Origin: Paenibacillus sp. Soil750
Lineage (GTDB): Bacteria > Bacillota > Bacilli > Paenibacillales > NBRC-103111
DNA length: 64,000 nucleotides
Reading direction: 5' to 3'
NCBI RefSeq assembly: GCF_001428045.1
Contig: NZ_LMSD01000023.1
Coordinates: 558,001 to 622,000, forward strand
The position numbers and the translations under genes are program-made. Below, piece after piece: positions 9,758 through 19,534 of the stretch (within the stretch, counting starts at the first letter, position 1; each line of letters begins with the position of its first letter). The notes under the pieces are model-generated. The model saw only the letters and a program-made list of their open reading frames with translations. It searched no databases and was not told the origin of the DNA.

Positions 9758-9804
9758 ATTAATTTAAATTAATACATTTTATTAAAAATTCTGGCGAGTA
9801 TAAT
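9758..9804 (+). promoter_or_regulatory. Promoter region of importer A, with an AT-rich palindrome
   Basis: A perfect -10 TATAAT lies at 9799-9804, with no good -35. A perfect 16-bp palindrome ATTAATTTAAATTAAT lies at 9758-9773, about where an activator would sit next to a weak -35. That fits control by the AraC-type response regulator encoded in the same cluster; the link is inferred. Confidence 0.5.
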
Positions 9805-9879
9805 TTTTTACATGAGATATCCTGATTTGTAGCGCAAATTGCTGGAGAAAACAACTTTGTAGTGGGAGGGATGATATCG

Positions 9880-10830
9880 TTGAAAGCGGTTTTAGGAAAG
9901 TATCAGGACAACATGAATCTAAGAAGAAAGAACAGTATCGTATATTATTTAAAAAGAGATTTTCTACTATATTTGCTCTTACTATTACCAATGGCTTACT
10001 TATTCATTTTTAAATATGCGCCAATATACGGTGTAGTGATGGCATTTCAGGATTATAACATTTTCGGAGGAATTAGCGGGAGCGAATGGGTTGGGCTTGA
10101 CGTATTCAAATTCATTTTTGAACAAAGTAGTTTTTACCGTGCGCTTAAAAACACACTTGTTTTAAACTTTCTGGATTTAGTAGCAGGTTTCCCGGCACCC
10201 ATTATACTGGCTATTTTGTTGAATGAAATTCGGCATGTCAGATTTAAAAAAGTGACTCAAACCATTCTATATTTACCGCACTTTTTATCCTGGGTCATTA
10301 TTGGCGGTATGGTCTACCTGATGTTTTCTTCCGGAGGCATGGCGAATAGCGTCTTATCTAGCCTTGGTATTGGTCACATGGAGTTTCTTTCACAAAAAAA
10401 CAACTGGCTAATCATGTATCTAGCGGTTGGGGTGTGGCAAAGTGCAGGATGGGGTACAATCATCTACTTAGCATCCATCATTGGCATCAATAAGGAGTTA
10501 TATGAGGCTGCAGATATGGATGGGTGCAGCAGGCTTCGTAAAATATGGCATATTACTTTGCCTGGCATAAAACCGACCATTATTATTTTACTTATTTTGC
10601 AAATTGGAAGGATGCTCTCGATTGGGTTTGATCGACCCTTTGTCATGGGGAATTCTTTGGTAAGTGAATACTCCGATGTTATCAGTACATTTGTATATCG
10701 AATAGGAATTGGGTCTGGGGATTTCTCGCAAGCAACAGCAGTTGGATTGTTTCAATCGGTTGTAGGGTTAGTGTTTTTAGTGACAGCGAATTTTATTGCC
10801 AAAAAAATTGGTGAGCAGGGAATTTGGTAG
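9880..10830 (+). CDS. Sugar ABC transporter permease, LplB type (importer A)
   Basis: A membrane protein of 316 residues with six predicted transmembrane segments belonging to the LplB subgroup of CUT1 permeases. The signatures are F-K-Y-A-P-I-Y-G near the N-terminus, a long N-terminal cytosolic stretch, and the EAA loop around YEAADMDGCSRLRKIWHITLPG that docks with the ATPase. It partners with the next permease and the lipoprotein further down, to import an oligosaccharide or related compound. GGGAGGG at 9864-9870 is 9 bases from TTG 9880, which is therefore preferred to GTG 9862 or ATG 9871, both of which overlap the ribosome site. No ATPase gene is present nearby. Confidence 0.9.
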   Translation: MKAVLGKYQDNMNLRRKNSIVYYLKRDFLLYLLLLLPMAYLFIFKYAPIYGVVMAFQDYNIFGGISGSEWVGLDVFKFIFEQSSFYRALKNTLVLNFLDLVAGFPAPIILAILLNEIRHVRFKKVTQTILYLPHFLSWVIIGGMVYLMFSSGGMANSVLSSLGIGHMEFLSQKNNWLIMYLAVGVWQSAGWGTIIYLASIIGINKELYEAADMDGCSRLRKIWHITLPGIKPTIIILLILQIGRMLSIGFDRPFVMGNSLVSEYSDVISTFVYRIGIGSGDFSQATAVGLFQSVVGLVFLVTANFIAKKIGEQGIW

Positions 10831-10841
10831 GGAGTGTGAGT

Positions 10842-11717
10842 GTGTTGAGCAAGAAGATGAGATTTAATTTCGTTGATATGGCTATTATCGTATTCATTAT
10901 AGGTGTATCTATTACATGCCTTGTTCCATTTCTATATATGATTGCGCTTTCTCTGAGTTCCAATAGTGCCATTGTTTCACAGAAGGTAACACTTTGGCCG
11001 GTAGAATTCACACTTGAGACCTATAAAACGATCTTAAGTGATGTAGAAATGATCTATACGCTGGGGTATTCCATTGTGCTTACCATTGTATATACACTCA
11101 TTTGTATGTTTTTAACGATATGTGCTGCGTATCCGCTTACAAAAAAGAGATTGAAGGGAAGAAGCTTTTTTCTATCGATTTTGGTCATTACCATGTACTT
11201 CAGCGGTGGATTAATTCCAAGTTATTTGTTGGTGAAAAATTTAGGAATGATGAATTCCATATGGAGCTTACTATTGCCTGGTGCGATGAGTGTGTTCAAT
11301 TTGATTATTCTAAAAACATTTTTCTCATCACTTCCAGAAAGTTTGGAAGAATCGGCCTCTATAGATGGTTGTAACGAACTAGGGATACTCTTTCGAATTG
11401 TTCTTCCGCTTTCTTTGCCGTCGATCGCAACTTTAAGCCTCTTCTACGCGGTAGACAGATGGAATGGATTCCAGGATGCTCTCTTTTACATAACCGATAA
11501 GAATTTGTATCCCATGCAATTAAAGCTATACCAAATCATTACGGCAAATCAACAGTTAGATACCCAGCAAGGTGAAGGTAGTGTTGGTGCTTATATTGTT
11601 CCGGAATCCTTGAAAGCTGCAAGTGTCATGTTTGCTACAGTTCCTATCTTAGTGGTGTACCCTAAACTTCAAAAATATTTTGTTGAAGGTGTCATGACGG
11701 GGGCCATTAAAGGTTGA
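10842..11717 (+). CDS. Sugar ABC transporter permease, YtcP type (importer A)
   Basis: The second permease of importer A has about 291 residues and six transmembrane segments. Family marks are GGLIPSYLLVKNLGMMNSIWSLLLPGA in the middle, the EAA loop LEESASIDGCNELGILFRIVLPLSLP, and the C-terminal YPKLQKYFVEGVMTGAIKG typical of YtcP proteins. GTG 10842 lies 7 bases after GGAG (10831-10834); the TTG at 10845 is the alternative. It follows the first permease by only 11 bases, so the two are co-transcribed. It forms the membrane channel as a heterodimer with its neighbour. Confidence 0.9.
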   Translation: MLSKKMRFNFVDMAIIVFIIGVSITCLVPFLYMIALSLSSNSAIVSQKVTLWPVEFTLETYKTILSDVEMIYTLGYSIVLTIVYTLICMFLTICAAYPLTKKRLKGRSFFLSILVITMYFSGGLIPSYLLVKNLGMMNSIWSLLLPGAMSVFNLIILKTFFSSLPESLEESASIDGCNELGILFRIVLPLSLPSIATLSLFYAVDRWNGFQDALFYITDKNLYPMQLKLYQIITANQQLDTQQGEGSVGAYIVPESLKAASVMFATVPILVVYPKLQKYFVEGVMTGAIKG

Positions 11718-11848
11718 GAAATAGGTTGCTCAAGCAAGTTATTTTTTGAAAAGCATGAAAGGTGGTGATTCAGTTACCGATCAGCTACGATTAGATCATT
11801 ATGTGAACGAAACTCGAAATAATTATAAGATAAAGGTGAGGTTGAACA

Positions 11849-13441
11849 ATGAAAATACAAAAAATGTTGGTTATATTACCAGTATTAACACTCCTAACAA
11901 GTGCATTGGCCGGATGTAGCAGCGATACTAAAAATGAAAGCAAAGCAACGTCAGCGGCGACTACATCAGAAGCCCCATCTGCTAAGCCTTCAGGTCCACC
12001 GACTACACTAACGGTTGAAATATTTGATAGAGGCATTCAGGGGCAGCCTGATCTAAACAATAATACGTGGACAAGGTATATTAATGATAATTTTGGCAAG
12101 CAAAATAATGCTATTGTTAAATTTATACCAGTTCCTAGGAACCAGGAAATTGATAAGCTCAATGTATTGATGGCAGCCAATGAGGCACCAGATATTTCGT
12201 TTACCTATGACAGTCCGACCGTCTCAAGATACGCTAAGGTGAATGGTATTCTTCAATTGGATGATTTGTTGGCTAAGCAGGGTAAGGAACTAACGAATTA
12301 TCTAGGTAAGACGGTTCTTTCTTATGGACTCTTTAATGGGAAACAGATGGCGATCCCTGCTAAAAGAACTTCACTGGCATGGGGTGGTATGTTTATTAGA
12401 AAGGATTGGCTAGATAAATTAGGGATGCCGATTCCTACTACGAGGGATGAGTTATATAATACGCTAATTGCGTTCCGAGATAAAAATCCAGGCGGCGTGA
12501 ATGGTGTGATTCCATGGGGATTGGCAGCAACAGGTTTTAATTACAACACTGGAAATCTAAGTGAATCTTACTGGGGGAAACAATCAGAGGAAGAATTCGT
12601 TACAGCTCCGAACTGGTTAAAACCTGGAAATAAGGATGCACTTAAGTTTCTTAACAAGCTCTACAATGAAAAATTAATTAGCCCTGATTTTGCGTTAGAC
12701 AAAACAGCCAAGCAAGCGGATGCAGATGTTACGAACGGTAAAGTCGGATTCTTCAGTGCAAACTGGGATTATCCATTACGTCAAAATATCAGTGTACCTT
12801 TAAAAACAAATGTGCCTAGCGCAAACTTTGTACCTATTGATGTTTTCAAGAATTATGAAGGGAAATATAAGAAAATTGCGTACAATGAAAATGGCGTGAA
12901 TGTGTTTATCCCTAAGAGCAGTAAAAATGCAGAATTGGCTATTAAATATCTAAACTGGATGTCCGACCCCAAAGTATTATTCTTTCTGCAATACGGTCAA
13001 GAAGGGGTTAATCATAAGATGGTAGATGGTATTCCACAGGTTATCAATCAAACAGGTGACAATATGCAAACCAGCTATCTAAATCTAGATCTTACATTGA
13101 TTGTAAATGGTGTGGAGCTTGGTGATCAGCAGAAGAATATCAAAGCATTAGCTGCATCGGCTCCGGGACTCGAAGCTGTTGCAGAACAATCCTACAAAAT
13201 AAATACGACGGACACGTACACGGGTTACTTCTTTGATACACCAAGTGAATCCAATATTAAGTTTGGCAAAACGCTTGGGGATATGAACAAACAAATGACG
13301 GATAAGCTAATCGTCTGTAAGCCAGCAGAATTCGATAGTTTGTACGATAAGCTCGTTGCAGAATATATGGCAGCAGGCGGGCAGGCCGTTATGGATGAGA
13401 ATGTGAAGATCTACAAGGCTATGCAAACAACTAAGAAATAA
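11849..13441 (+). CDS. Extracellular sugar-binding lipoprotein (importer A)
   Basis: The 530-residue protein has a lipoprotein signal peptide with lipobox L-A-G-C at residues 20-23, so it should be anchored to the outer face of the membrane. A Ser/Thr/Ala/Pro-rich spacer precedes a group-1 solute-binding fold of the LplA/YtcQ type (for instance MFIRKDWLDKLGMPIPTTRDE near residue 180). It captures the ligand for the two permeases upstream. ATG 11849 has AAGGTGAGG before it. The gene is 131 bases from the permeases and is followed by a hairpin. The ligand is unknown; the nearby GH63-like glycosidase suggests a glucoside or mannoside, but that is weak inference. Confidence 0.9.
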   Translation: MKIQKMLVILPVLTLLTSALAGCSSDTKNESKATSAATTSEAPSAKPSGPPTTLTVEIFDRGIQGQPDLNNNTWTRYINDNFGKQNNAIVKFIPVPRNQEIDKLNVLMAANEAPDISFTYDSPTVSRYAKVNGILQLDDLLAKQGKELTNYLGKTVLSYGLFNGKQMAIPAKRTSLAWGGMFIRKDWLDKLGMPIPTTRDELYNTLIAFRDKNPGGVNGVIPWGLAATGFNYNTGNLSESYWGKQSEEEFVTAPNWLKPGNKDALKFLNKLYNEKLISPDFALDKTAKQADADVTNGKVGFFSANWDYPLRQNISVPLKTNVPSANFVPIDVFKNYEGKYKKIAYNENGVNVFIPKSSKNAELAIKYLNWMSDPKVLFFLQYGQEGVNHKMVDGIPQVINQTGDNMQTSYLNLDLTLIVNGVELGDQQKNIKALAASAPGLEAVAEQSYKINTTDTYTGYFFDTPSESNIKFGKTLGDMNKQMTDKLIVCKPAEFDSLYDKLVAEYMAAGGQAVMDENVKIYKAMQTTKK

Positions 13442-13465
13442 TAAATTTGCTTTATAGCGTACAAA

Positions 13466-13505
13466 GCCTATGGACATAACGGCGTTATATCCATAGGCTC
13501 TTATT
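13466..13505 (+). terminator. Hairpin after the binding-protein gene of importer A
   Basis: The long inverted repeat GCCTATGGACATAAC...GTTATATCCATAGGC, with one internal mismatch, is followed by TCTTATTA. The weak T-tract would allow partial readthrough into the two-component genes. Confidence 0.55.
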
Positions 13506-13528
13506 ATGGAACGTCTACAGTTGTCAAC

Positions 13529-13557
13529 TTGTTATCTCGCTACCAAAGAGTTAAAAT
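13529..13557 (+). promoter_or_regulatory. Sigma-A-like promoter for the two-component genes
   Basis: TTGTTA (13529-13534), 17 bases, TAAAAT (13552-13557), located 37 bases before the response regulator start. Confidence 0.55.
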
Positions 13558-13594
13558 TTTATAACGATCAAATAAGCTGACACAGGGGGTACTT

Positions 13595-15031
13595 ATGAAT
13601 CGTGTTATTATTGTAGATGACGAACCATGGGCGATAAAAGGAATACGGAACGCATTTAACTGGACGAAATACGGGTTTGAAATTACTGGCCAATTTACCA
13701 GTGTCCATAAAGCATTTGATTTTATTTGTGAGGATCGTCCTGATCTGGTTTTTACAGACATAAGAATGCCTGAGATTTCTGGCCTTGATCTTATGAAAAA
13801 GACCAAAGACATGGGATTGGATGTTGAATTTGTTGTTGTAAGCGGTTTCGCTGAGTTTGCTTATGCGCAGGAAGCCCTAAGGTATGGTGCGCTGGATTAT
13901 TGCCTAAAACCTTTAGATATTGAGATGGCAGATCCATTAATAGAGAAACTGGCGTTGCACTTTTCTACGAAGAGAGGTATAAAAAATAACCAGATCTTAG
14001 AGGCGCTAACCTCATCGGATAAAAGTGAATTGAATCGTTTAACTCAGTTATTTGATCATTCAACGGACTACTACTTCCGTGTAATTATCATGTATTCAAA
14101 TGGTGAGAAAAAGCATGATCATGACATAAGTGCTTTCAATTTTAAACCTACATTGACAGTTGATTTGGGATCAAGAAAGACGCTATATATTCTCAAAAGT
14201 GAGAATAGAATGGATTTGGATGTTCGTTTTGATTCAGCTGTTTTCAGTGATTTAGATATAAAAGCGGTAGGAATCAGTAGCATTTCGAATCAATATGATC
14301 ATATGACAAAGCTTATTAAAGAAGCAGATATCGCTGCGTCAACCGTATTTATAAATGAAGCCAATGGTATCTTTGAGTATGAACAAAAGCTTAATTTGGC
14401 TAAACCGTATATAGATGGTATTTGTTCTATTATTCAAGAGAAAAAGTTTGAAGAAATGAATGACATCATGGATAGACTCATGGTTTTCTTTCATCAACAT
14501 CATTTAGGGATGGGAGAGGTGGTTTATTTATGGAATCAACTGGTGAGTAGCTTAGTGGGCAGCTATTACGAAGAGCTGCAATATATGGAACTTGATTTCC
14601 TGAATTACTCTGAACTGAAGGAGCGTTTTGAAACTTTTGAGTCATTGTGCAGTTTTTTAACTGACATTATGACGTACGTAAAGCAACTGAACCATCAATC
14701 TGCGAATGAAGGGGATAAAAACTTCTATTTTGCCCAAATGGTGAAATACATTGACACTCATTTTCAGAGTGAACTGTACCTCAAAGATTTATCTGCGAAG
14801 TTTCTAATCAATCAAGTCTATTGTTGCCAACTATTCAAGAAGAATTTGGGTAAAACCTTTTCAGAATATGTCACTGATTTGAGGATTAAGAAAGCTTGTG
14901 AGCTTTTGAAACATACCGAATTGTCAATTGATGAAATTGCAGCAAAAGTAGGTTATATGGATTACTATTATTTCAACAAAGTATTTAAGAAACAAAGTGG
15001 GATTACGCCTACGAAGTTCAGAAAGAGTTGA
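13595..15031 (+). CDS. Response regulator with AraC output domain (YesN type)
   Basis: A receiver domain occupies about residues 1-120: acidic pair D9-D10 region (IIVDDEPWAIKGI), phospho-acceptor Asp in VFTDIRMPE (about residue 54) and the conserved Lys in CLKPLD (about residue 104). A long helical middle segment follows. The C-terminal 100 residues form an AraC DNA-binding domain with both HTH motifs (LSAKFLINQVYCCQLFKK, IDEIAAKVGYMDYYYFNKVFKK). Total length, 478 residues, is on the short side for YesN proteins. Its stop overlaps the start region of the kinase gene, so the two are translationally coupled. It probably activates importer A when the kinase senses the substrate. GGGGG lies 6 bases before the ATG. 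Confidence 0.92.
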   Translation: MNRVIIVDDEPWAIKGIRNAFNWTKYGFEITGQFTSVHKAFDFICEDRPDLVFTDIRMPEISGLDLMKKTKDMGLDVEFVVVSGFAEFAYAQEALRYGALDYCLKPLDIEMADPLIEKLALHFSTKRGIKNNQILEALTSSDKSELNRLTQLFDHSTDYYFRVIIMYSNGEKKHDHDISAFNFKPTLTVDLGSRKTLYILKSENRMDLDVRFDSAVFSDLDIKAVGISSISNQYDHMTKLIKEADIAASTVFINEANGIFEYEQKLNLAKPYIDGICSIIQEKKFEEMNDIMDRLMVFFHQHHLGMGEVVYLWNQLVSSLVGSYYEELQYMELDFLNYSELKERFETFESLCSFLTDIMTYVKQLNHQSANEGDKNFYFAQMVKYIDTHFQSELYLKDLSAKFLINQVYCCQLFKKNLGKTFSEYVTDLRIKKACELLKHTELSIDEIAAKVGYMDYYYFNKVFKKQSGITPTKFRKS

Positions 15032-16845
15032 GGGTCGGGGTGAGGAATTTGCAGATTAGTAGACTGAAACTAAAGCATCAGATCTTACTGATATTTTTAT
15101 TTTCGGTTATCATTTTCTCAATTATGGAGTTTTATTCCTATTATAGTTTCTATAATCTGACGCAGAACAGAGCTGCGAATTATGGGAATAAGATCATTGA
15201 ACAAACAAGCCAAAAGATAAATTCCGTTTTTAACGATATAAAAGTTAGTACCAAAATAGCTGTTGATAATAAAAAGATACAAGAATTTACGATCGCTGAT
15301 GATGATTATAAGCGGAGTTTTGATATAGGTACCTATGTAATTGAACTTATGGAATATATGAGATCCTTTAATTCCTATGTGAATGGCATTGTTATTAATG
15401 ATAATCAAGGACGACGAGTCCATAGTACTGGAAACGGTGATATTTTTTATTCGAAAAAATACGAAGAATTTATTAGTAGCTATAAAAATGATGGGGATTC
15501 AGTTGAAACAGGACAGTTTACAAACCTTCTAAAAGACGAAAAAACAGGAAACGATTATTTCTTTTATATAGCACCCATTATTGAATCGATTGGCGGGGTT
15601 CAATTCTCTCAGAGGACAGGCTATTGTTCTATTATGGTGAACACGGAAAAGTTGAAAGAACTGGTTGAGAATACGGAATTAACGCCTAACTCAACGTTAT
15701 ACATTTTAAACAGCCAAAATGAGGTTATTGTATCCAATAATGCAAATTTCCGCGGTATTTTGTACGAGGATATCCTTTCTGTAGATCGGAACCGTTTAAC
15801 TAATGGGGTAAAAACGACAATTAATGATGAAGAGGTAATCGTCCAGGAAAAAGATTTGGAACAGGCTGATGGCTGGCGTATTGTAAGTATTATTCCGGTG
15901 CAAGAGTTGACAACTGATATGTATGCTATTAAAAACATTAGCATTATAGCTGGCATTGGTATCATTCTGAGTATGATTATTCTGGGTTATTTCTTCTTAA
16001 ATAACCTGACACGACCTGTTATGGGTCTTATAGCAGATATGAAGAAAATTGGTAAAAGAGATGTAGGGTTTAGAGTGAAGGTGCGTTCAACCAATGAAGT
16101 CGGCGTGTTGGCTTATGATATCAATAGCATGATTGACAAAATGGAAGAGATGACAAGCAATATATTCCACACACAGGCAAGATTATATGAGTCTGAGCTC
16201 AGCAAAAAACAGGCTGAATTCTCAGCCTTACAAAGTCAAATAAATCCGCATTTCCTTTATAATACATTGAATTGTATAAGCAGTATCGGGCTTGAATATG
16301 GCAGCAAGGAAATAGCGATGATCACTTCATCGATGTCAAAGATTTTTCGATATAGTATTAAAAAAGACGATCTTGTGATGATCAGTGAAGAAATTCAATG
16401 CATCCAGGCCTATCTGAAAATTATTTCAATTCGGTATGAAAACAAGTTTGATATGGAAATAGATGTGGATGAAAAGATTCTGGAAATGAAAACGCCTAAA
16501 ATGATCTTGCAGCCTATTGTTGAAAATTCAGTCTATCATGGACTTGAAAGTATGGACGCCGGAGGACATCTTCGTGTGAGCGGACAGATAGATGCGAGTG
16601 GCGATGTCTGTTTTCAAATATCGGATTCTGGAAAAGGCATAGGTAAAGATCAGCTCGAAAGCATGAAAGCGAAGCTGAATATGGCCTATTCGGAGAGAGT
16701 GGAAAACAGCTTTGTTGGGAATAGTATCGGGATTTCCAATATAAATAACAGGATACAGCTGCTGTTTGGAGAAGGTTATGGGGTAGGGATCGAAAGTGAG
16801 ATTGGTTACGGAACCACGGTGATCGTTAAGATTCCGTGTATGTGA
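15028..16845 (+). CDS. Membrane sensor histidine kinase (YesM / LytS-like His_kinase family)
   Basis: A transmembrane helix at about residues 15-35, an extracellular sensor domain of about 260 residues (dCACHE-like), a second helix at about 305-325, a HAMP domain (LTRPVMGLIADMKKIGKRD), then the His_kinase motif QSQINPHFLYNTLNCIS with the phospho-accepting His. The HATPase region follows, with QPIVENSVYHGL (N box) and DSGKGIG (G1 box). This is the usual partner of YesN-type regulators. The start is uncertain: TTG 15028 overlaps the regulator stop (TTGA), but TTG 15049, just after GGGGTGAGG, would suit the ribosome better and give the same mature topology. It likely senses the sugar or the loaded binding protein of importer A. 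Confidence 0.9.
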   Translation: MRVGVRNLQISRLKLKHQILLIFLFSVIIFSIMEFYSYYSFYNLTQNRAANYGNKIIEQTSQKINSVFNDIKVSTKIAVDNKKIQEFTIADDDYKRSFDIGTYVIELMEYMRSFNSYVNGIVINDNQGRRVHSTGNGDIFYSKKYEEFISSYKNDGDSVETGQFTNLLKDEKTGNDYFFYIAPIIESIGGVQFSQRTGYCSIMVNTEKLKELVENTELTPNSTLYILNSQNEVIVSNNANFRGILYEDILSVDRNRLTNGVKTTINDEEVIVQEKDLEQADGWRIVSIIPVQELTTDMYAIKNISIIAGIGIILSMIILGYFFLNNLTRPVMGLIADMKKIGKRDVGFRVKVRSTNEVGVLAYDINSMIDKMEEMTSNIFHTQARLYESELSKKQAEFSALQSQINPHFLYNTLNCISSIGLEYGSKEIAMITSSMSKIFRYSIKKDDLVMISEEIQCIQAYLKIISIRYENKFDMEIDVDEKILEMKTPKMILQPIVENSVYHGLESMDAGGHLRVSGQIDASGDVCFQISDSGKGIGKDQLESMKAKLNMAYSERVENSFVGNSIGISNINNRIQLLFGEGYGVGIESEIGYGTTVIVKIPCM

Positions 16846-16943
16846 GGGACTTGCACATATTAAAATTGCACCTTCACTTACGAACGTGTATTCGGTATTA
16901 TTGGAATAGGGTAATATTTCATAATGAAATGGGAGATTCCAAT

Positions 16944-17423
16944 ATGAGTAGCTTGGGTACAAGTACGATTCTTCGATATAAAGAATTTACAAACTGGACA
17001 GATACGTTACGCGAAGTCCCCGAGAGTATGTGGTTACAGCCTATTGCTGAAGGAAAAGCATCCATAGGAGAAATCGTATCGCATCTTCAAAACTGGGATT
17101 CTTACTTAATCTCGACGATTATCCCAGCAATTACAAATGGTGAAGGTATGATGTTTCCGGATTTCGATTCGTTCAACAGATTAGCTTATGAATATGCCAG
17201 ATCGGGGATTTCCATAGACCGCTTGCTCGAGGAATTCAAGCAGACGCGTCTTAAGCTGGTTGACATTTTGTTAGCAGAGACCGAAATTGTTGCTAAACAT
17301 GTTACCGTGAATGGCATTGAAAATTGCCCACACACCGGCACACCTTATTCATTGTTGTACATCATTCACGAATTTAACGATCATGACAATCATCATAAAA
17401 ATCAAATATTAATGGTGATATAG
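16944..17423 (+). CDS. DinB / YfiT-like putative metal-dependent protein
   Basis: A protein of about 160 residues predicted to form the four-helix DinB bundle. Three metal-ligand histidines of the family are visible: the early one in I-G-E-I-V-S-H-L-Q-N-W and the late cluster H-D-N-H-H near the C-terminus. Members are often thiol-dependent transferases (bacillithiol-S-transferases in Bacillales), but the specific substrate is unknown. ATG 16944 has GGGAG at 16931-16935 with 8 bases of spacing, so it is preferred to the in-frame codons at 16836 and 16929. It stands alone after the kinase gene. Confidence 0.7.
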   Translation: MSSLGTSTILRYKEFTNWTDTLREVPESMWLQPIAEGKASIGEIVSHLQNWDSYLISTIIPAITNGEGMMFPDFDSFNRLAYEYARSGISIDRLLEEFKQTRLKLVDILLAETEIVAKHVTVNGIENCPHTGTPYSLLYIIHEFNDHDNHHKNQILMVI

Positions 17424-17533
17424 CCTCTTCCCGCGTACAAAGCGATAATACAAGTACATCTGAACTAATTTCCACTTTCTGGCGTCTTTATGATGCTTGA
17501 ATGTTGTGAAACTGATACGTGGAGTGATTTATC

Positions 17534-18178
17534 ATGCCTTGGCCAATGGTACATTTTAGCATTGCGGAAAAATGTTTTGATCATGATCCATCGCCAGAAT
17601 TTTTGCTTGGGAGTATCGCACCTGATGCCATTCATATGAGAGCGAATACGACTAGGAAAGATAAAGGTAGAACTCATTTGTGTGAGGATAACGGCACGAT
17701 GCCCAATCTTCAAACCTTCTCTGATTTTTGTAAACGACATATAACGCACAATGACCATGATAATGATCAATTTATACTTGGATATGTCTCACATCTGTAT
17801 GCTGATTTAAAATGGACGGAGACCGTTTGGAATGATTATGTCGATAAAATGAAACCTGTGATAGACGGACAAAATGAATCTATTAAAAGTCGATACAATA
17901 TAGAGGTTTGTCAAATTGATTATAATTTGTATAGGAATGAAGCTTGGTCAAATAAGATTTTCGATTCTTTGCTAAAAGCTAGAGAATATTCAGTTCCTGA
18001 CCTACTCACTATCAAAGAAATTACGCAGTATCGTGCACACATCATGCAGAATCTTAGAAATGAAGAAAAAGAACCTTGTATTGTACCCATTTATATCACG
18101 GATGACATTGTGAAGTTGTTTATTAATGACACCGTAGATGAGCTGAAAAGTCTAATAAAAACTTGGAAGAATGGTTAG
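17534..18178 (+). CDS. Zinc-dependent phospholipase C-like protein
   Basis: The 214-residue protein resembles the PF00882 family: an N-terminal P-W-P-M-V-H-F-S-I-A segment with a candidate zinc His, then F-L-L-G-S-I-A-P-D-A-I-H and, near residue 80, F-I-L-G-Y-V-S-H-L-Y-A-D, which carries the conserved H-x3-D. There is no signal peptide, so it is probably cytosolic, and the substrate of these single-domain bacterial members is not established. GGAG lies 9 bases before the ATG. No operon partner is apparent. Confidence 0.65.
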   Translation: MPWPMVHFSIAEKCFDHDPSPEFLLGSIAPDAIHMRANTTRKDKGRTHLCEDNGTMPNLQTFSDFCKRHITHNDHDNDQFILGYVSHLYADLKWTETVWNDYVDKMKPVIDGQNESIKSRYNIEVCQIDYNLYRNEAWSNKIFDSLLKAREYSVPDLLTIKEITQYRAHIMQNLRNEEKEPCIVPIYITDDIVKLFINDTVDELKSLIKTWKNG

Positions 18179-18284
18179 CAAATAACAATCCGCGGCGCTG
18201 AATATGTGAACGGAATTACTATCCGTAAGACAATCGGTTATAATTGTTTAGGTAGCAATTGTTTAATCTGAAAGGAGTACAAGA

Positions 18285-19436
18285 ATGGAATTTTTGTTAT
18301 TAAAGAAAGACGTGACACAGCAGTACTGCCGAAAAATTTTGATGCCCGAAGGCGCAACCGAAATCTTGATGAATATCGTAGATCAAATAAATAATGATCC
18401 AAAACTTTTGGATATTTACATGGAATTTTATAAGAAAAATATTGAAAGTGGCTATTGGACGACTGTTTGGGAACCGCTAGCTATAGATACTTATGTGGAA
18501 GAAGTGCTCGGAAATTCGGCTTCCCTGTTTTATCTGCATGCAGCATTGCAAAGATTGCCTCTTGCCGAAAAGACGTATGCTGAAAGAGGACTGAGTGAAG
18601 AGTTATTTGTAGAAACCTTAAGGGATATCGGTGTATGGGTTCAAAATGCCTACAATCTAGTCGGATATTATGCCATTAGAAATTTCAGTTGGATTTGGAG
18701 GCATCTTGAGGCTAGAATGTTTCGGATTGGTGGTATGCAATTTATTGCAACGAATTTTTCTGGGATCGTTAAAGGCTTTTACAATGCGAAAGAAGATTGT
18801 TTATTGCTTCTATGCAGTGCAGGCATGGAGCTAAGAGCAAATGGTGATAAGCAAGGTGTTTGCAATAAAGAGAAGACAACCGATGGATTTGTGACGGAAT
18901 ATGAGGAAACAGAAGATTATTTCATTGGAAATCCAATTACCCCTGATGGCAAAGGTTTAAACGAACCCGTGAAGCTTAAGCGGGATGAATGGGAAAAAGT
19001 ATTAGACAAAGATGATACGATGCTTGAGATTCATATCCCGAGAGATACGGCTTTTGATATGGAACAAATCAAAGACACCTACGTACAAGCCAAGGAATTT
19101 TATGCTACTTATTTTCCGGAAGTCCAATATAAAGGTATGGCATGCCATACATGGCTTTTTACGCCACAACTTAGGGAAATGTTACCGCCTACAAGCAATA
19201 TCGTCAGATTCCAAGAGCAGTTCTATCTCTATCCGACGGCGGGTTCGGTGCGTTTTTTATGGAATTTTGTATTCAATGAATTGACCGAAGTAAAGGATGC
19301 GAAACCGGATACATCGTTAAGGAGAAAGGTCCTTGCTTATTTAGATGAAGATAAAGAGATATTTGATATGAATGGCGTATTTCTTGATATATGTGGTGAT
19401 TTCGGAACGGTTACTTATCAAAAGGAAGATAAATAG
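18285..19436 (+). CDS. Putative acyltransferase (NAT_N / GNAT_C-like architecture), function unknown
   Basis: 383 residues. The C-terminal half carries the pattern LEIHIPRDTAFDMEQIKDT...AKEFYATYFPE...MACHTWLFTPQLREMLPPTSNIVRFQEQF, which I recognise as the GNAT-like C-terminal domain found next to an N-acyltransferase N-terminal domain in Firmicutes. The N-terminal half is helical and ends in ARMFRIGGMQF. I cannot point to an acetyl-CoA P-loop, so activity is uncertain. AAAGGAG lies 8 bases before ATG 18285. The gene stands alone and is closed by a strong terminator. Assignment is from memory of the family pattern. Confidence 0.55.
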   Translation: MEFLLLKKDVTQQYCRKILMPEGATEILMNIVDQINNDPKLLDIYMEFYKKNIESGYWTTVWEPLAIDTYVEEVLGNSASLFYLHAALQRLPLAEKTYAERGLSEELFVETLRDIGVWVQNAYNLVGYYAIRNFSWIWRHLEARMFRIGGMQFIATNFSGIVKGFYNAKEDCLLLLCSAGMELRANGDKQGVCNKEKTTDGFVTEYEETEDYFIGNPITPDGKGLNEPVKLKRDEWEKVLDKDDTMLEIHIPRDTAFDMEQIKDTYVQAKEFYATYFPEVQYKGMACHTWLFTPQLREMLPPTSNIVRFQEQFYLYPTAGSVRFLWNFVFNELTEVKDAKPDTSLRRKVLAYLDEDKEIFDMNGVFLDICGDFGTVTYQKEDK

Positions 19437-19461
19437 GGACGCTATCGAGAATCGATTGTGG

Positions 19462-19492
19462 AGGAGCTTGCCGCGGGGCATTGCTCCTTTTT
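19462..19492 (+). terminator. Terminator after the acyltransferase-like gene
   Basis: AGGAGC/GCTCCT outer stem with an inner TGCC/GGCA pairing, followed by TTTTT. Confidence 0.85.
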
Positions 19493-19534
19493 GTTGTTCG
19501 CCAGGCGATACTAACTACTTTGTGCTCCCAGCAA

